Shown: piece after piece, positions 27,053-35,573 of the stretch
Layout of the letters: each line of letters starts with the position of its first letter
Position numbering within the stretch: position 1 is the first letter of the stretch
The notes under the pieces: model-generated
Database searches by the model: none
Told to the model about the DNA's origin: nothing
Seen by the model: only the letters and a program-made list of their open reading frames with translations
Made by a program: the position numbers and the translations under genes
Assembly: GCA_946404495.1 (NCBI GenBank)
Contig: CAMJDT010000002.1
Location: forward strand, 1-64,000
Reading direction: 5' to 3'
From: an uncultured Bacteroidales bacterium
Lineage (GTDB): Bacteria > Bacteroidota > Bacteroidia > Bacteroidales > Paludibacteraceae
DNA: 64,000 nucleotides

Positions 27053-28520
27053 TGCCTCTCTCAAAGTTGACGGGACCGTTCTTGCGCATCCGTGCGGGCG
27101 AACTGGCTGCTCCGCCGTTTTGAATCGTTCCGCTCATGTGACATTTGACATTCTTGCCGCCACGCGTCGTGCCGGTCAGGGTCCATCCGTCGCTCTCGAT
27201 AATCAGCGTTCCGCTTACGATCAACCACTCGGCAGCAGGCACGAGATAACCTTGGTCAAAATAGGACTTTGAGGTGAAATACAGCTCCGTACCGCCAATC
27301 TCCATCTCGGCATCATCGCGGTAGCCGGCCATTACCGTTCCCGGTTCCATCGTTCCGTTGATGGCGTATCTGCCTTCAGGAATAGTCGTTTGGTCGGTCG
27401 TGGTGAACAGGTAGATGTACATGAACGGTACGCAGGTGGTGTTCTCGCAGTTGAAGGTGAGATTGGCGTTGTAGGTCATGATTGTCCAATAGTTGAAGCC
27501 ATAACTGCTGTAGGGCTTGTACTGGCTGATAGCGTAGTTGAACTCGATCTGATTGGCAGCGGTGTAGTAATCCATCGGGCCGTTACCGTTGTCGGGTTCG
27601 GGGTAGTACTCGCTCACGGGTACTGGCGTCACGCCGCCGTGCTGGATGTCACGACCGCCCTGAGTGCCGGCTACTACGGGCTTCTCCTCCACTTGCACGA
27701 TCGGCTTGAAGTCTTCGCTGACGAACGCTACTACGGCGCAGTTATCGGCTACCCAGCTGTCGCTGAGCGTCGTGGTGTACTCGGCGGTATAGAGCAGACG
27801 GCCTTCTGCATCTTGCGTCAGCTTCAGCGTATCGCCTAACGGTGCCGACAGGAACTCGCGTACGGCCGATACATGGCGGAACTCCTGCCAACCTGCGTAC
27901 GTGTTGTCGTAGTCAGCCTGGTAGTCGATCATGCCGCTCTCCTTGATGACAGCGGTCAGCATCAATTCAATACTATCCACGGCTTTACCGATCTGACCGG
28001 AGACGGTCACCTTGAGTTGGCGCGTGGTGGGATCGTATTCGTTTGCAATCACGCACGAAGCGTAGGTCTCGGTCGCGAATTTCGTCTTACTCATATCCGG
28101 CAGATAACCCGGGTGGAAGGGAATGGACGAACCGCGTGCTTTCTTACGGTCGATGGCGATGTTGGGAGCTCCGCCCACTCTCAGCTTCGAGCAGATCTTC
28201 TTACTGCCGGCTACGGTGAAGTGGTCATCCTTATAGCCGTCGTGGTGCATCAGCAGGATCCAGTTGGGATCACCGTCCATGAAGGCGCTCACACAGTCCA
28301 TGCCATAGGGGCAATAGCCGCAGTCCTGACCCGTGAACTCCTCGATGAGGTGTTTCATGGGGAAGGTGGCCTCTACTACCGGACCAAAACCGGTCTTACT
28401 CGTGTCGGTCTTCGTGGTGTCGGTTCCGTCCGGATCCGGCGTCGGTTCGTTTTGGGGTTTGCAACCCGCAATGCCTGCCATCAGTACGATGGAAAGCAGG
28501 TACAAAAAGGTCTTTTTCAT
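27027..28520 (-). CDS. Omp28-family lipoprotein (large)
   Basis: A lipoprotein signal (MKKTFLYLLSIVLMAGIAGC) and a Thr/Asp-rich linker lead into an Omp28-like thioredoxin-fold domain with MKHLIEEFTGQDCGYCPYGMDC, containing a CXXC. Such proteins are outer-membrane lipoproteins of Bacteroidetes. The C-terminal ~200 residues form an additional beta-rich domain without recognised motif. It is the last gene of the TlpA-DUF6029-Omp28-T9SS cargo-Omp28 cluster. Confidence 0.85.
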   Translation of the reverse strand: MKKTFLYLLSIVLMAGIAGCKPQNEPTPDPDGTDTTKTDTSKTGFGPVVEATFPMKHLIEEFTGQDCGYCPYGMDCVSAFMDGDPNWILLMHHDGYKDDHFTVAGSKKICSKLRVGGAPNIAIDRKKARGSSIPFHPGYLPDMSKTKFATETYASCVIANEYDPTTRQLKVTVSGQIGKAVDSIELMLTAVIKESGMIDYQADYDNTYAGWQEFRHVSAVREFLSAPLGDTLKLTQDAEGRLLYTAEYTTTLSDSWVADNCAVVAFVSEDFKPIVQVEEKPVVAGTQGGRDIQHGGVTPVPVSEYYPEPDNGNGPMDYYTAANQIEFNYAISQYKPYSSYGFNYWTIMTYNANLTFNCENTTCVPFMYIYLFTTTDQTTIPEGRYAINGTMEPGTVMAGYRDDAEMEIGGTELYFTSKSYFDQGYLVPAAEWLIVSGTLIIESDGWTLTGTTRGGKNVKCHMSGTIQNGGAASSPARMRKNGPVNFERGIKIPFAAE

Positions 28521-28529
28521 AAGCGTATC

Positions 28530-29120
28530 TTATTTTACAATCATTTTCTTACCACCTACGATGTACATGCCTGCGGGCAGTCCCTCCGTCGTGTTGTCGG
28601 TGCGCAGCTGCTGTCCGAAGAGCGTATAGACACCTTGCGGAGCCTTGCTGTCGGCCTCTACATCCTCAATTCCGCTACCTTCATATACGAAGTGCACGAT
28701 GAGTTGCTTCTGCACCGTGCCGTCCGAGAAGAGATAGCGTACCGCTACGTTGGCGCCCGAAGCCTTGGGCGTGAAGTGTACGTACCAGTTCTGCGGACCG
28801 CTCCACGTGCTTGCGTCAAACGCTGCACGGTCGGCTGTCTCACCGTTGCCGGCGCGGCAGTCGCCTCCGCAGCAGAACTCATCCTCCATACCCTCCTCCG
28901 AGCGGAAGATGCTTACGGCCAATGCCTCCGTGGTCACCAGGATCGTACCCTCCACCTTCATCTGCATCTCATCGGTCAGGGGATTCACCGTAGCTTCGTT
29001 CACTACGATCTCCAGGCTGTCGCCCGATATCTCGCCGTAGCCCGTCACGTTAATAATCAATCCGGCCTGCGCACTCACTGCGAGCGCTGCGCCGAGAATA
29101 AGCGTAAATAGTTTCTTCAT
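28530..29120 (-). CDS. Secreted protein with T9SS type A sorting domain
   Basis: The 196-residue protein has a signal peptide (MKKLFTLILGAALAVSAQA), a beta-rich body with a CCGGDC segment, and a C-terminus (GVYTLFGQQLRTDN... GLPAGMYIVGGKKMIVK) that matches the type A T9SS sorting domain. It is therefore likely exported through the type IX system and anchored to the surface. Function of the body is unknown. The ATG at 29120 opens directly on the signal peptide. It sits between two Omp28-like lipoproteins. Confidence 0.85.
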   Translation of the reverse strand: MKKLFTLILGAALAVSAQAGLIINVTGYGEISGDSLEIVVNEATVNPLTDEMQMKVEGTILVTTEALAVSIFRSEEGMEDEFCCGGDCRAGNGETADRAAFDASTWSGPQNWYVHFTPKASGANVAVRYLFSDGTVQKQLIVHFVYEGSGIEDVEADSKAPQGVYTLFGQQLRTDNTTEGLPAGMYIVGGKKMIVK

Positions 29121-29128
29121 ATGCATAT

Positions 29129-29160
29129 AAATCTTAAATCTTAAATCTTAAATCTTAAAT
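29129..29160. repeat. Heptamer tandem repeat (AAATCTT x4)
   Basis: Four perfect AAATCTT units plus AAAT between the second Omp28 gene and the T9SS-cargo gene. Confidence 0.9.
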
Positions 29161-29161
29161 G

Positions 29162-29992
29162 CTATAACTGTAGCGCTCCTTTCGCTGCAGTTATAGCCTT
29201 CCGTGTCTCCTCGTCGATGAGCACCGCCACGATTCGGCAGTTCTTCCGTACCCACTTGTCGCTCAGCGTATAGATGCCTTCTTTGGTCAGCATCTCGCCA
29301 TTCGGGAACGTGACCGCTTCGCCCCAGTCACCGTTGAGCGAGGCACGCAGCATGTGGTTGTGCACGTACTCGAGATTGGTCGATCCGTCCGGCATGTTTT
29401 GGGCGCCTACGATGCTGTCCTCCGTTACCCACAGCATCAGCCGGCAGGGCTTTATGTCGCTTGATTTGGGCGACAAGTACACCGTTACCTTGACTTCGTT
29501 CTCCCCCTCACCCGCTTCCACAGCGGTAGCGATCGCTACGGTAGCCGTGTCATTGCGGTGCGCAAGCAACTGGGCTGCCCAACTCGTCTGGTCGGTGAAG
29601 TAGGTGCCGTCCTCCGAGGCTGTGATATTGAGATTGCCCGTCGGGAAAGGCGTAGTCGGCTGGCCGTCCATAAAACGGTAATAGACATCCGCCTCGGCAC
29701 AGGTGTAGTCGTACTTGGCGCTCGCCTTGGTGAAAGGATTGCTCTTGGGGTGCATGGCGACGACGATGAGGTTGTCGTACAGCTGCTCCAACTCGTGGGC
29801 TGTCTGCGCCGCCTTGGGGCAGTTGACGCAGCCTACGCCCGTATACTCGATGAGCAGCTGCCCGCGGGCATTCGTGGCCATAGGTTGCGGATCCAAGGCA
29901 ATGAGGCGATCCTTCTCGCTTATCACCTCGCAGCCCGCGATCAGCACTATGGCGAGCAGCAACCATATACTATGTCGTATCGTCCTTACCAT
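29162..29992 (-). CDS. Omp28-family lipoprotein (small)
   Basis: The 276-residue lipoprotein (signal ending LIAGC) carries the Omp28 core LLIEYTGVGCVNCPKAAQTAHEL with a CXXC and a thioredoxin-like segment LIVVAMHPKSNPF. Its start overlaps the DUF6029 stop by 7 bp. It probably faces the periplasm or surface and may handle thiols together with the TlpA protein at the head of the operon; the last point is inference. Confidence 0.85.
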   Translation of the reverse strand: MVRTIRHSIWLLLAIVLIAGCEVISEKDRLIALDPQPMATNARGQLLIEYTGVGCVNCPKAAQTAHELEQLYDNLIVVAMHPKSNPFTKASAKYDYTCAEADVYYRFMDGQPTTPFPTGNLNITASEDGTYFTDQTSWAAQLLAHRNDTATVAIATAVEAGEGENEVKVTVYLSPKSSDIKPCRLMLWVTEDSIVGAQNMPDGSTNLEYVHNHMLRASLNGDWGEAVTFPNGEMLTKEGIYTLSDKWVRKNCRIVAVLIDEETRKAITAAKGALQL

Positions 29993-31665
29993 GTATAGGT
30001 ATAACTTAGGTTCACTCCTTTCTGTGCCGGCACATAGCGGCAGACGCCTCCCGCGCAGTTGTATCCGGCTCTTGTGCGGGCAAATCCCGCCATCAGGCGG
30101 TGCGCACCTTTCTGGTAGGTCACGTTCACCTGATAGTAATTGAGTTTGCGTGCCGCGTCCGTACCGCCTATATTATAGGTGTCGGACAGGGTCAGCATCA
30201 GCTGCTTATAGAGCGACAACTCATATAGCGCGTGCAACCATTGGCCCTCGTCTTGCTTGGTAAAGAGGTACTGCAACTCGGCGCGCATCTGTACGTTGCT
30301 TGTGATGGCCCACTTCACATCCGCTACCGCTATGCCGGCGCGAATCAGGTCGCCGTGACCTTCCACCACCTGTTTGTTGTAGGTCTGATACATCAGCATC
30401 GCGTTCAGGCTCCACTGCTTGGTCAGTTTCTTATTCAGCTCCAGGTTGATATCCGTGTAGTAGGCCTCCTTGCTCATGCCGATCCAACTGCCCTCCTTGA
30501 GTCCGCGTACGAGGGCGGCACTGAGTTTCAGGGTCGTGCCGTACTTACCTCCCATCTTGGTCTTGCGTTTCCAGGTATAGCGTATCTCGCCTTGGAACGC
30601 CCACTCACCCTGCATCTGCGTAGCGTAGGGGTAGAGTGCCGCAAGCGCGTAGGTGTGCTGCGTCGTGAAGGCCGGCAGGTAATTGATCATGCCGGAGGTG
30701 CCCGTCAGGTTGTGGTCGCTGCGGAATGACATATTCTCGCTGCGCTTGGCTTGCACCAGCACGGCCATACCGCTCTGCGAATAACTCAGCGACAGCAGTA
30801 GGGCATCGCCCTTTTTATAACTGAAATGGTTGTCCTGACTGGGGTCGTTGGCCTTATAGGCATATTCGGCTAAGGCGCTCCAACCCTTCATCTGGAACTG
30901 CGCGCGGGCATCCCAGGCACCTACCCAGCGAGGCAGGTTGTACATCGTCGGATAGATCATCCCGCCGGCTACGTAAGCGTCGGCGATGACGGTGTCGCGC
31001 TGCTGGTACTTGCTGACCCACGAGGCGCCGATCATTAGGTTGGCGCCCGCCTCCTGCATCCGCTCGGACCACTCGTCGATATTCATCTCCACATTGGCGC
31101 CGAGTACGGCGTCCTGCTTATAGTTGAAGCCCCAGGCTTTGTCGTCGTACATATGCCAGTACCGCCGCTGCTTGCCGCCTATCATCTCGAGCCTTAGACC
31201 CCGATAGGGCGTCAGCTCTAATTTGCCGCCGCGGAGCGCATTATCCACGCCGAGGTTTCGGTCTTCGTATAATCGTAGTATCAGTCCCGAACCGAACTGA
31301 CTATATACATCGCCTACGGTCAGTTGCCCCCAAGCCCAGCGACCCTGCACCCAAATATTACCCACGCCCGCGCCCGCGAAGGCAGCCTCGTAGCCGGGTA
31401 GGGGTTTGAGTGTCAACTCACCCCTGAGGCCGGCCGATACATAGCGCGAATGGATGGCGAGGTCGAGGTAACTGTTGCTCAGGTACGGGAAGTCCGGCTC
31501 CGGTGCACCGATGGCCGAATCCGCCAAGGCAAACAGTCCCGTGTGCTGAATCGCACCCGTCACCGTTACCTTATCCTGCTGCTCTTTCTCCACAGCCTCC
31601 TCTGCCCGCAGCGGTAGCGCTACCAGCAGCATCACAATACCATATGTCAGCCCTCTCAGTCTCAC
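29986..31665 (-). CDS. DUF6029 family outer-membrane beta-barrel protein
   Basis: After a signal peptide (RLRGLTYGIVMLLVALPLRA) the 559-residue protein consists of alternating amphipathic strands ending in an aromatic residue (SYTYTW), a beta-barrel signature. The segment FGSGLILRLYEDRNLGVDNALRG is characteristic of DUF6029 proteins as I recall them. The GTG start at 31665 overlaps the tlpA TGA (GTGA), indicating coupling. Confidence 0.8.
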   Translation of the reverse strand: MRLRGLTYGIVMLLVALPLRAEEAVEKEQQDKVTVTGAIQHTGLFALADSAIGAPEPDFPYLSNSYLDLAIHSRYVSAGLRGELTLKPLPGYEAAFAGAGVGNIWVQGRWAWGQLTVGDVYSQFGSGLILRLYEDRNLGVDNALRGGKLELTPYRGLRLEMIGGKQRRYWHMYDDKAWGFNYKQDAVLGANVEMNIDEWSERMQEAGANLMIGASWVSKYQQRDTVIADAYVAGGMIYPTMYNLPRWVGAWDARAQFQMKGWSALAEYAYKANDPSQDNHFSYKKGDALLLSLSYSQSGMAVLVQAKRSENMSFRSDHNLTGTSGMINYLPAFTTQHTYALAALYPYATQMQGEWAFQGEIRYTWKRKTKMGGKYGTTLKLSAALVRGLKEGSWIGMSKEAYYTDINLELNKKLTKQWSLNAMLMYQTYNKQVVEGHGDLIRAGIAVADVKWAITSNVQMRAELQYLFTKQDEGQWLHALYELSLYKQLMLTLSDTYNIGGTDAARKLNYYQVNVTYQKGAHRLMAGFARTRAGYNCAGGVCRYVPAQKGVNLSYTYTW

Positions 31666-32141
31666 ATCTTTTTCAATAACTCATAGAGCTCTTCTTCCTG
31701 CCCGTCTGTATACCCCTGGTGGTTCTCCACGATCTTACCCTTGCCGTCGATGACGAACACGTGAGGCACTTCCTGCACGTTCATCGCGCGCTTGAGCGTC
31801 CAGTCGGGGTCGAGCAGCACCTCGTACTCCCAACCGAAACCGTTCACCATCGGCCGAACCTTCTGGGCGTCCTGACCCTGGTCGATGCTCACCAGAATAA
31901 TGCGCACCCCCGTCTCGTCCTGCCAGTCGGCGTACTCCTCGTGGATCGCCTTCAGTTCGCGGATGCAGGGTTTGCAGTACGTGGCGAAGAAGGAGATGAC
32001 GATCGGCCGACCGTTGTTGCTCAGTTGACCTACGTCCACCGTCTTACCGTTAATATCCTTCAGTTGCACAGCCGGCAACTGGGCGTAACTCGCGCCCGCG
32101 ATCCCTGCTATCAGGAGCATTGTCATCAGAATTCGTTTCAT
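31662..32141 (-). CDS. TlpA/ResA-like secreted thioredoxin
   Basis: The 159-residue product has a signal peptide (MKRILMTMLLIAGIAGASYA) and a thioredoxin fold with FFATYCKPCIREL (CXXC redox centre), followed by IILVSIDQGQD and VPHVFVIDGKGKIV. It is probably a periplasmic thiol-disulfide reductase. The ATG at 32141 is used in place of the track's upstream start. It heads the envelope cluster of two CXXC-bearing Omp28 lipoproteins and may keep them reduced or oxidised. Confidence 0.9.
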   Translation of the reverse strand: MKRILMTMLLIAGIAGASYAQLPAVQLKDINGKTVDVGQLSNNGRPIVISFFATYCKPCIRELKAIHEEYADWQDETGVRIILVSIDQGQDAQKVRPMVNGFGWEYEVLLDPDWTLKRAMNVQEVPHVFVIDGKGKIVENHQGYTDGQEEELYELLKKM

Positions 32142-32170
32142 TGTTTTGGCCTGTTTTTCGTTTGACGCCG

Positions 32171-32202
32171 CAAAAGTACAAAAAAAAAACGAAATACGCA
32201 AA
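32171..32202 (-). promoter_or_regulatory. Promoter of the tlpA-DUF6029-Omp28 operon
   Basis: Minus strand TTTG (32199-32202), 20-bp spacer CGTATTTCGTTTTTTTTTTG, TACTTTTG (32171-32178). Confidence 0.8.
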
Positions 32203-32240
32203 TTTTTTTTACGTATTTCGTCTTTTCTATGTGATTTTTT

Positions 32241-33863
32241 TTACATCATACCGCCTGCGGGCATTGCCGGAGCTGCGGGATGCTCTTCTTTGATGTCGGT
32301 GATGACGCATTCGGTGGTGAGGAACATACCGGCGATACTTGCGGCGTTCTCCAGTGCCACGCGGGCTACCTTGGCGGGATCTACCACGCCGGCCTTCTTC
32401 AGGTCTTCGTATTCGTCCTTGCGGGCGTTGTAACCGAAGTCACCCTTGCCTTGGCGCACCTTATCCACTACTACGGCTCCTTCCTTACCGGCGTTCATGA
32501 CGATCTGACGCAGCGGTTCCTCGATGGCGCGACGCACGATCTCAATACCGGTCTGTTCGTCCTCGTTGTCACCCTTGAGGTTCACGAGCACTTCCTGTGC
32601 ACGGATGTATGCTACGCCGCCGCCGGGCACGATACCCTCTTCGATCGCGGCACGTGTGGCGCTCAACGCGTCATCTACGCGGTCTTTCTTCTCCTTCATC
32701 TCCACCTCCGATGCAGCGCCTACATTCAGTTGGGCTACGCCGCCGGCGAGTTTGGCCAGACGCTCCTGCAGTTTCTCCTTGTCGTAAGACGACTTGGTAG
32801 CTGCGATCTGCGCCTTGATCTGATTGATGCGGGCAGCGATAGCTTCCTTGTCGCCGGCGCCGTTCACAATCGTCGTGTTGTCCTTGGCTACGGTGATCGT
32901 CTCGGCCGTTCCGAGCATATCGATCGTAGCGTTCTCCAGTTGGATACCCTTCTCCTCGCTGATGACCGTTCCGCCGGTCAGGATCGCGATGTCCTCAAGC
33001 ATCTCTTTTCTTCTGTCACCGAATCCCGGAGCCTTCACGGCGCAGATCTTCAACTGTGCACGGAGACGATTCACTACCAACGTCGTCAGTGCCTCGCTAT
33101 CCACGTCCTCGGCGATGATGAGCAACGGACGACCGCTCTGTACGGCAGGTTCCAATACGGGCAACAGCTCCTTGAGGTTGCTGATCTTCTTGTCGTAGAT
33201 CAGGATATACGGTTTATCCATCTCTGCCTCCATGGTTTCGGTATTGGTCACGAAGTAGGGGCTGATATAGCCGCGGTCGAACTGCATACCTTGTACCACG
33301 TCGATGGTCGTGTCCATTCCTTTGGCTTCGCCAATGGTGATGACGCCGTCCTTCGATACCTTACGCATCGCGTCGGCGATGAGTTTACCGATCTCTGCAT
33401 CGTTGTTGGCCGAAACGGTAGCTACCTGCTCGATCTTATCGAAGTCATTGCCTACCTCTTCGCTCTGCTCTTTGATATGCGTTACCACAGCCTTCACGGC
33501 CTTGTCGATACCGCGTTTCAGATCCATCGGATTGGCTCCGGCGGTCACGTTCTTCAGACCTACGCCTACGATGGCTTGTGCCAGTACGGTCGCCGTCGTC
33601 GTGCCGTCGCCGGCCTGATCACCCGTCTTCGAGGCTACCTCCTTCACGAGCTGTGCACCTAAGTTCTCCCGTGCATCGGGCAACTCAATCTCTTTGGCTA
33701 CCGTCACACCGTCCTTGGTGATATGCGGAGCTCCGTATTTGCGGTCTATGATTACATTGCGACCCTTAGGGCCTAACGTTACTTTCACGGCGTCTGCCAA
33801 TTGGTCCACACCGCGTTTCAAGGCATCACGCGCCTCAATATTGTACATCAATTCTTTTGCCAT
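32241..33863 (-). CDS. groL: Chaperonin GroEL
   Basis: The 540-residue ATP-driven chaperonin shows [36 protein letters not shown] (nucleotide binding) and the C-terminal GGMM tail that folds into the cavity. Length is normal. It follows groES after a 54-bp gap that contains an unusual CTAG-rich octamer repeat. Confidence 0.99.
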   Translation of the reverse strand: MAKELMYNIEARDALKRGVDQLADAVKVTLGPKGRNVIIDRKYGAPHITKDGVTVAKEIELPDARENLGAQLVKEVASKTGDQAGDGTTTATVLAQAIVGVGLKNVTAGANPMDLKRGIDKAVKAVVTHIKEQSEEVGNDFDKIEQVATVSANNDAEIGKLIADAMRKVSKDGVITIGEAKGMDTTIDVVQGMQFDRGYISPYFVTNTETMEAEMDKPYILIYDKKISNLKELLPVLEPAVQSGRPLLIIAEDVDSEALTTLVVNRLRAQLKICAVKAPGFGDRRKEMLEDIAILTGGTVISEEKGIQLENATIDMLGTAETITVAKDNTTIVNGAGDKEAIAARINQIKAQIAATKSSYDKEKLQERLAKLAGGVAQLNVGAASEVEMKEKKDRVDDALSATRAAIEEGIVPGGGVAYIRAQEVLVNLKGDNEDEQTGIEIVRRAIEEPLRQIVMNAGKEGAVVVDKVRQGKGDFGYNARKDEYEDLKKAGVVDPAKVARVALENAASIAGMFLTTECVITDIKEEHPAAPAMPAGGMM

Positions 33864-33881
33864 AGTTCTTGATTTTTTTAT

Positions 33882-33917
33882 CTAGTGCACTAGTGTTCTA
33901 GTGCTCTAGTGTTCTAA
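33882..33917. repeat. CTAG-rich octamer repeat between groES and groEL
   Basis: CTAGTGCACTAG, a 12-bp perfect palindrome (33882-33893), is followed by TTCTAGTG, CTCTAGTG and TTCTAATT at an 8-bp period. It fills the groES-groEL gap. Confidence 0.8.
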
Positions 33918-34193
33918 TTATCCGATTACTGCCAAGACGTCCGCCTGTCTCATGATAAGGTATTTCTCGCCGTCGAGTTCCAGCTCCGTGCCGGCATATT
34001 TGCCGTACAGCACCTGGTCACCCGTCTTGAGTACCATTTGTTCGTCTTTCGTTCCCTGACCTACAGCCAGTACTTCGCCGCGCAGGGGTTTCTCTTTGGC
34101 GTTGTCGGGAATGATTATACCCGCCTTCGTCGTCGTCTCAGCCGCTACCGGTTTCACCAGCACGCGGTCTGCCAATGGTTTGATGTTTGTCAT
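33918..34193 (-). CDS. groS: Co-chaperonin GroES
   Basis: The 91-residue lid of the GroEL cavity: [19 protein letters not shown], the mobile loop [15 protein letters not shown], and [34 protein letters not shown]. The ATG at 34193 matches the family start; the track begins four codons earlier. It lies just upstream of groEL in the usual order. Confidence 0.98.
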   Translation of the reverse strand: MTNIKPLADRVLVKPVAAETTTKAGIIIPDNAKEKPLRGEVLAVGQGTKDEQMVLKTGDQVLYGKYAGTELELDGEKYLIMRQADVLAVIG

Positions 34194-34200
34194 ATTAAAT

Positions 34201-34235
34201 ATCAATTATCAATTATCAATTTTCAATTTTCAATT
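34201..34235. repeat. Heptamer tandem repeat (ATCAATT/TTCAATT, 5 units)
   Basis: Exact 7-bp period spanning the endonuclease I stop codon (34216) and the groES leader. It encodes the last residues (LKIEN) of the endonuclease. Confidence 0.9.
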
Positions 34236-35436
34236 CGTTACCAAGCACGTCAAATTCCGTGCCATCCTTTACGATAACGAGTCGTCCGTTTCGGAAATAT
34301 TTCGTTACCGTCGGCGTCTCTGTGCTCTCCTCAATGCCTTGCGGCAGGCCGGGAACGCTGATATTTACGGCTCCGGACACATTGGTGATGGTCAGACGGC
34401 CTAAGGTGGAATCGTACAGGTAGCCTGCACCTGTCACTGACAAATTGGCAGGGTGACTGCCATCCGGGGCTGACACATAGCACACGAATCCGGCAGGTGT
34501 CGTATAGTCGTAGTGCGGTTGGACGATGGCCGAGGTGGAGTAGTTGACGGGGTAGGAGGTCACATTAGCATTGTTCTTCAGAATCAGCATCGCAATCTCC
34601 GGGAAGTCGATAAAGGGATTGCGGTTGCCCTGATAGTTCTGTGCGCCGTCGTTGCGCACCATCTCCGTCAGCGACGGAGGATCCTGCATATGCCATTTGA
34701 GCATCACCATCAGCGACTCAAATACGCCGTTTGCTCCGAGTTTATCCAGCAGCTGCGCATTGCCGTTGTAGAGCGCATTCTGGTAGCCGCCGTATTGGCC
34801 GTATACAAGATAGTCATATAGGATCACGCGCGCGGCGTCCCCGCGATAGGTACCGTTGTTGGACGCACGGTACAGCGGATTATTGATGGCCACATCATTG
34901 GGGTCGTAGTAACTGCCGCTCTCGCCGTACGCTACGTTGCCGCGGTCGGAGTTGATGGCCGTGGAGGCGGGACGTACGGACTGCATGTCGTATCCCATTG
35001 CTATATTCTTGTCCGCGCCCTTCGATTGCGGCCACGTGTGCTCGCGGTTATAGGTCGCTCCATAATCCCAGGTGCCGTTCATCGATTGCCCGTCGTAGTA
35101 ACCGATGATATTCCCTTGTGTATTGAGGTCTCTGTCTACGTTCACATAGTCCCACCGCAAGCTGTTATAGCTGAATCCTCCTCCGCCCAAGCGGCAGGTC
35201 GTTCCCATCAGTGCGTTCAGCCGTCCGAAGAGCGTAGCGTCATCGAGGGTCATCAGGCTGTCATAGATGAGGTTGCCGGTGTAGTACGCGGCCTGTTTCT
35301 GCAGGTAAGCTGTGTACGCGGTCTTGCCCTCGTCGGAGGCTACGTGCGCCTGCATGTCTATACCTTGGGCCAATCCCTTCAGGGCGATCCAACCCACTGC
35401 CATCAGCACCATTGTGCGAAAAAATGTGTTATTCAT
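34216..35436 (-). CDS. Secreted endonuclease I family nuclease
   Basis: The 406-residue protein has a signal peptide (MNNTFFRTMVLMAVGWIALKG) and the endonuclease I core: YNREHTWPQSKGA with the catalytic His and the H-x-W-P-Q-S motif, SDRGNVAYGE, and FPEIAMLILKNN. It should cut DNA or RNA outside the cytoplasm. The body is followed by a BACON/Ig-like stretch and a terminal motif RNGRLVIVKDGTEFDVLGNEL that resembles the end of the PAP2 phosphatase at 16431. That motif may mark secreted proteins for sorting. Confidence 0.9.
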   Translation of the reverse strand: MNNTFFRTMVLMAVGWIALKGLAQGIDMQAHVASDEGKTAYTAYLQKQAAYYTGNLIYDSLMTLDDATLFGRLNALMGTTCRLGGGGFSYNSLRWDYVNVDRDLNTQGNIIGYYDGQSMNGTWDYGATYNREHTWPQSKGADKNIAMGYDMQSVRPASTAINSDRGNVAYGESGSYYDPNDVAINNPLYRASNNGTYRGDAARVILYDYLVYGQYGGYQNALYNGNAQLLDKLGANGVFESLMVMLKWHMQDPPSLTEMVRNDGAQNYQGNRNPFIDFPEIAMLILKNNANVTSYPVNYSTSAIVQPHYDYTTPAGFVCYVSAPDGSHPANLSVTGAGYLYDSTLGRLTITNVSGAVNISVPGLPQGIEESTETPTVTKYFRNGRLVIVKDGTEFDVLGNELKIEN

Positions 35437-35468
35437 ATGCGGTATGTTTTCGTTTTCAGTTCAGCCTG

Positions 35469-35500
35469 CAAAGATACGACAATTTTTCGAATTATACAAG
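35469..35500 (-). promoter_or_regulatory. Promoter of the endonuclease I gene (and possibly groESL)
   Basis: Minus strand CTTG (35497-35500), 20-bp spacer, TATCTTTG (35469-35476). It is divergent from the MATE promoter. No other clear promoter was seen before groES. Confidence 0.65.
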
Positions 35501-35526
35501 TATTTGCCCCAAAAAATGCAGAAATA

Positions 35527-35558
35527 TTTGCATATCTCAGATTATTTTTGTAATTTTG
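35527..35558 (+). promoter_or_regulatory. Promoter of the MATE gene
   Basis: TTTG (35527-35530), 20-bp spacer, TAATTTTG (35551-35558). This places the transcript start about 12 nt before the chosen GTG. Confidence 0.8.
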
Positions 35559-35573
35559 CACGCTGGTAGCGTA

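Noticed and set aside
32280-33662. 460-residue plus-strand ORF opposite groEL
   Set aside because: Antisense shadow of groEL, with no motif or leader.
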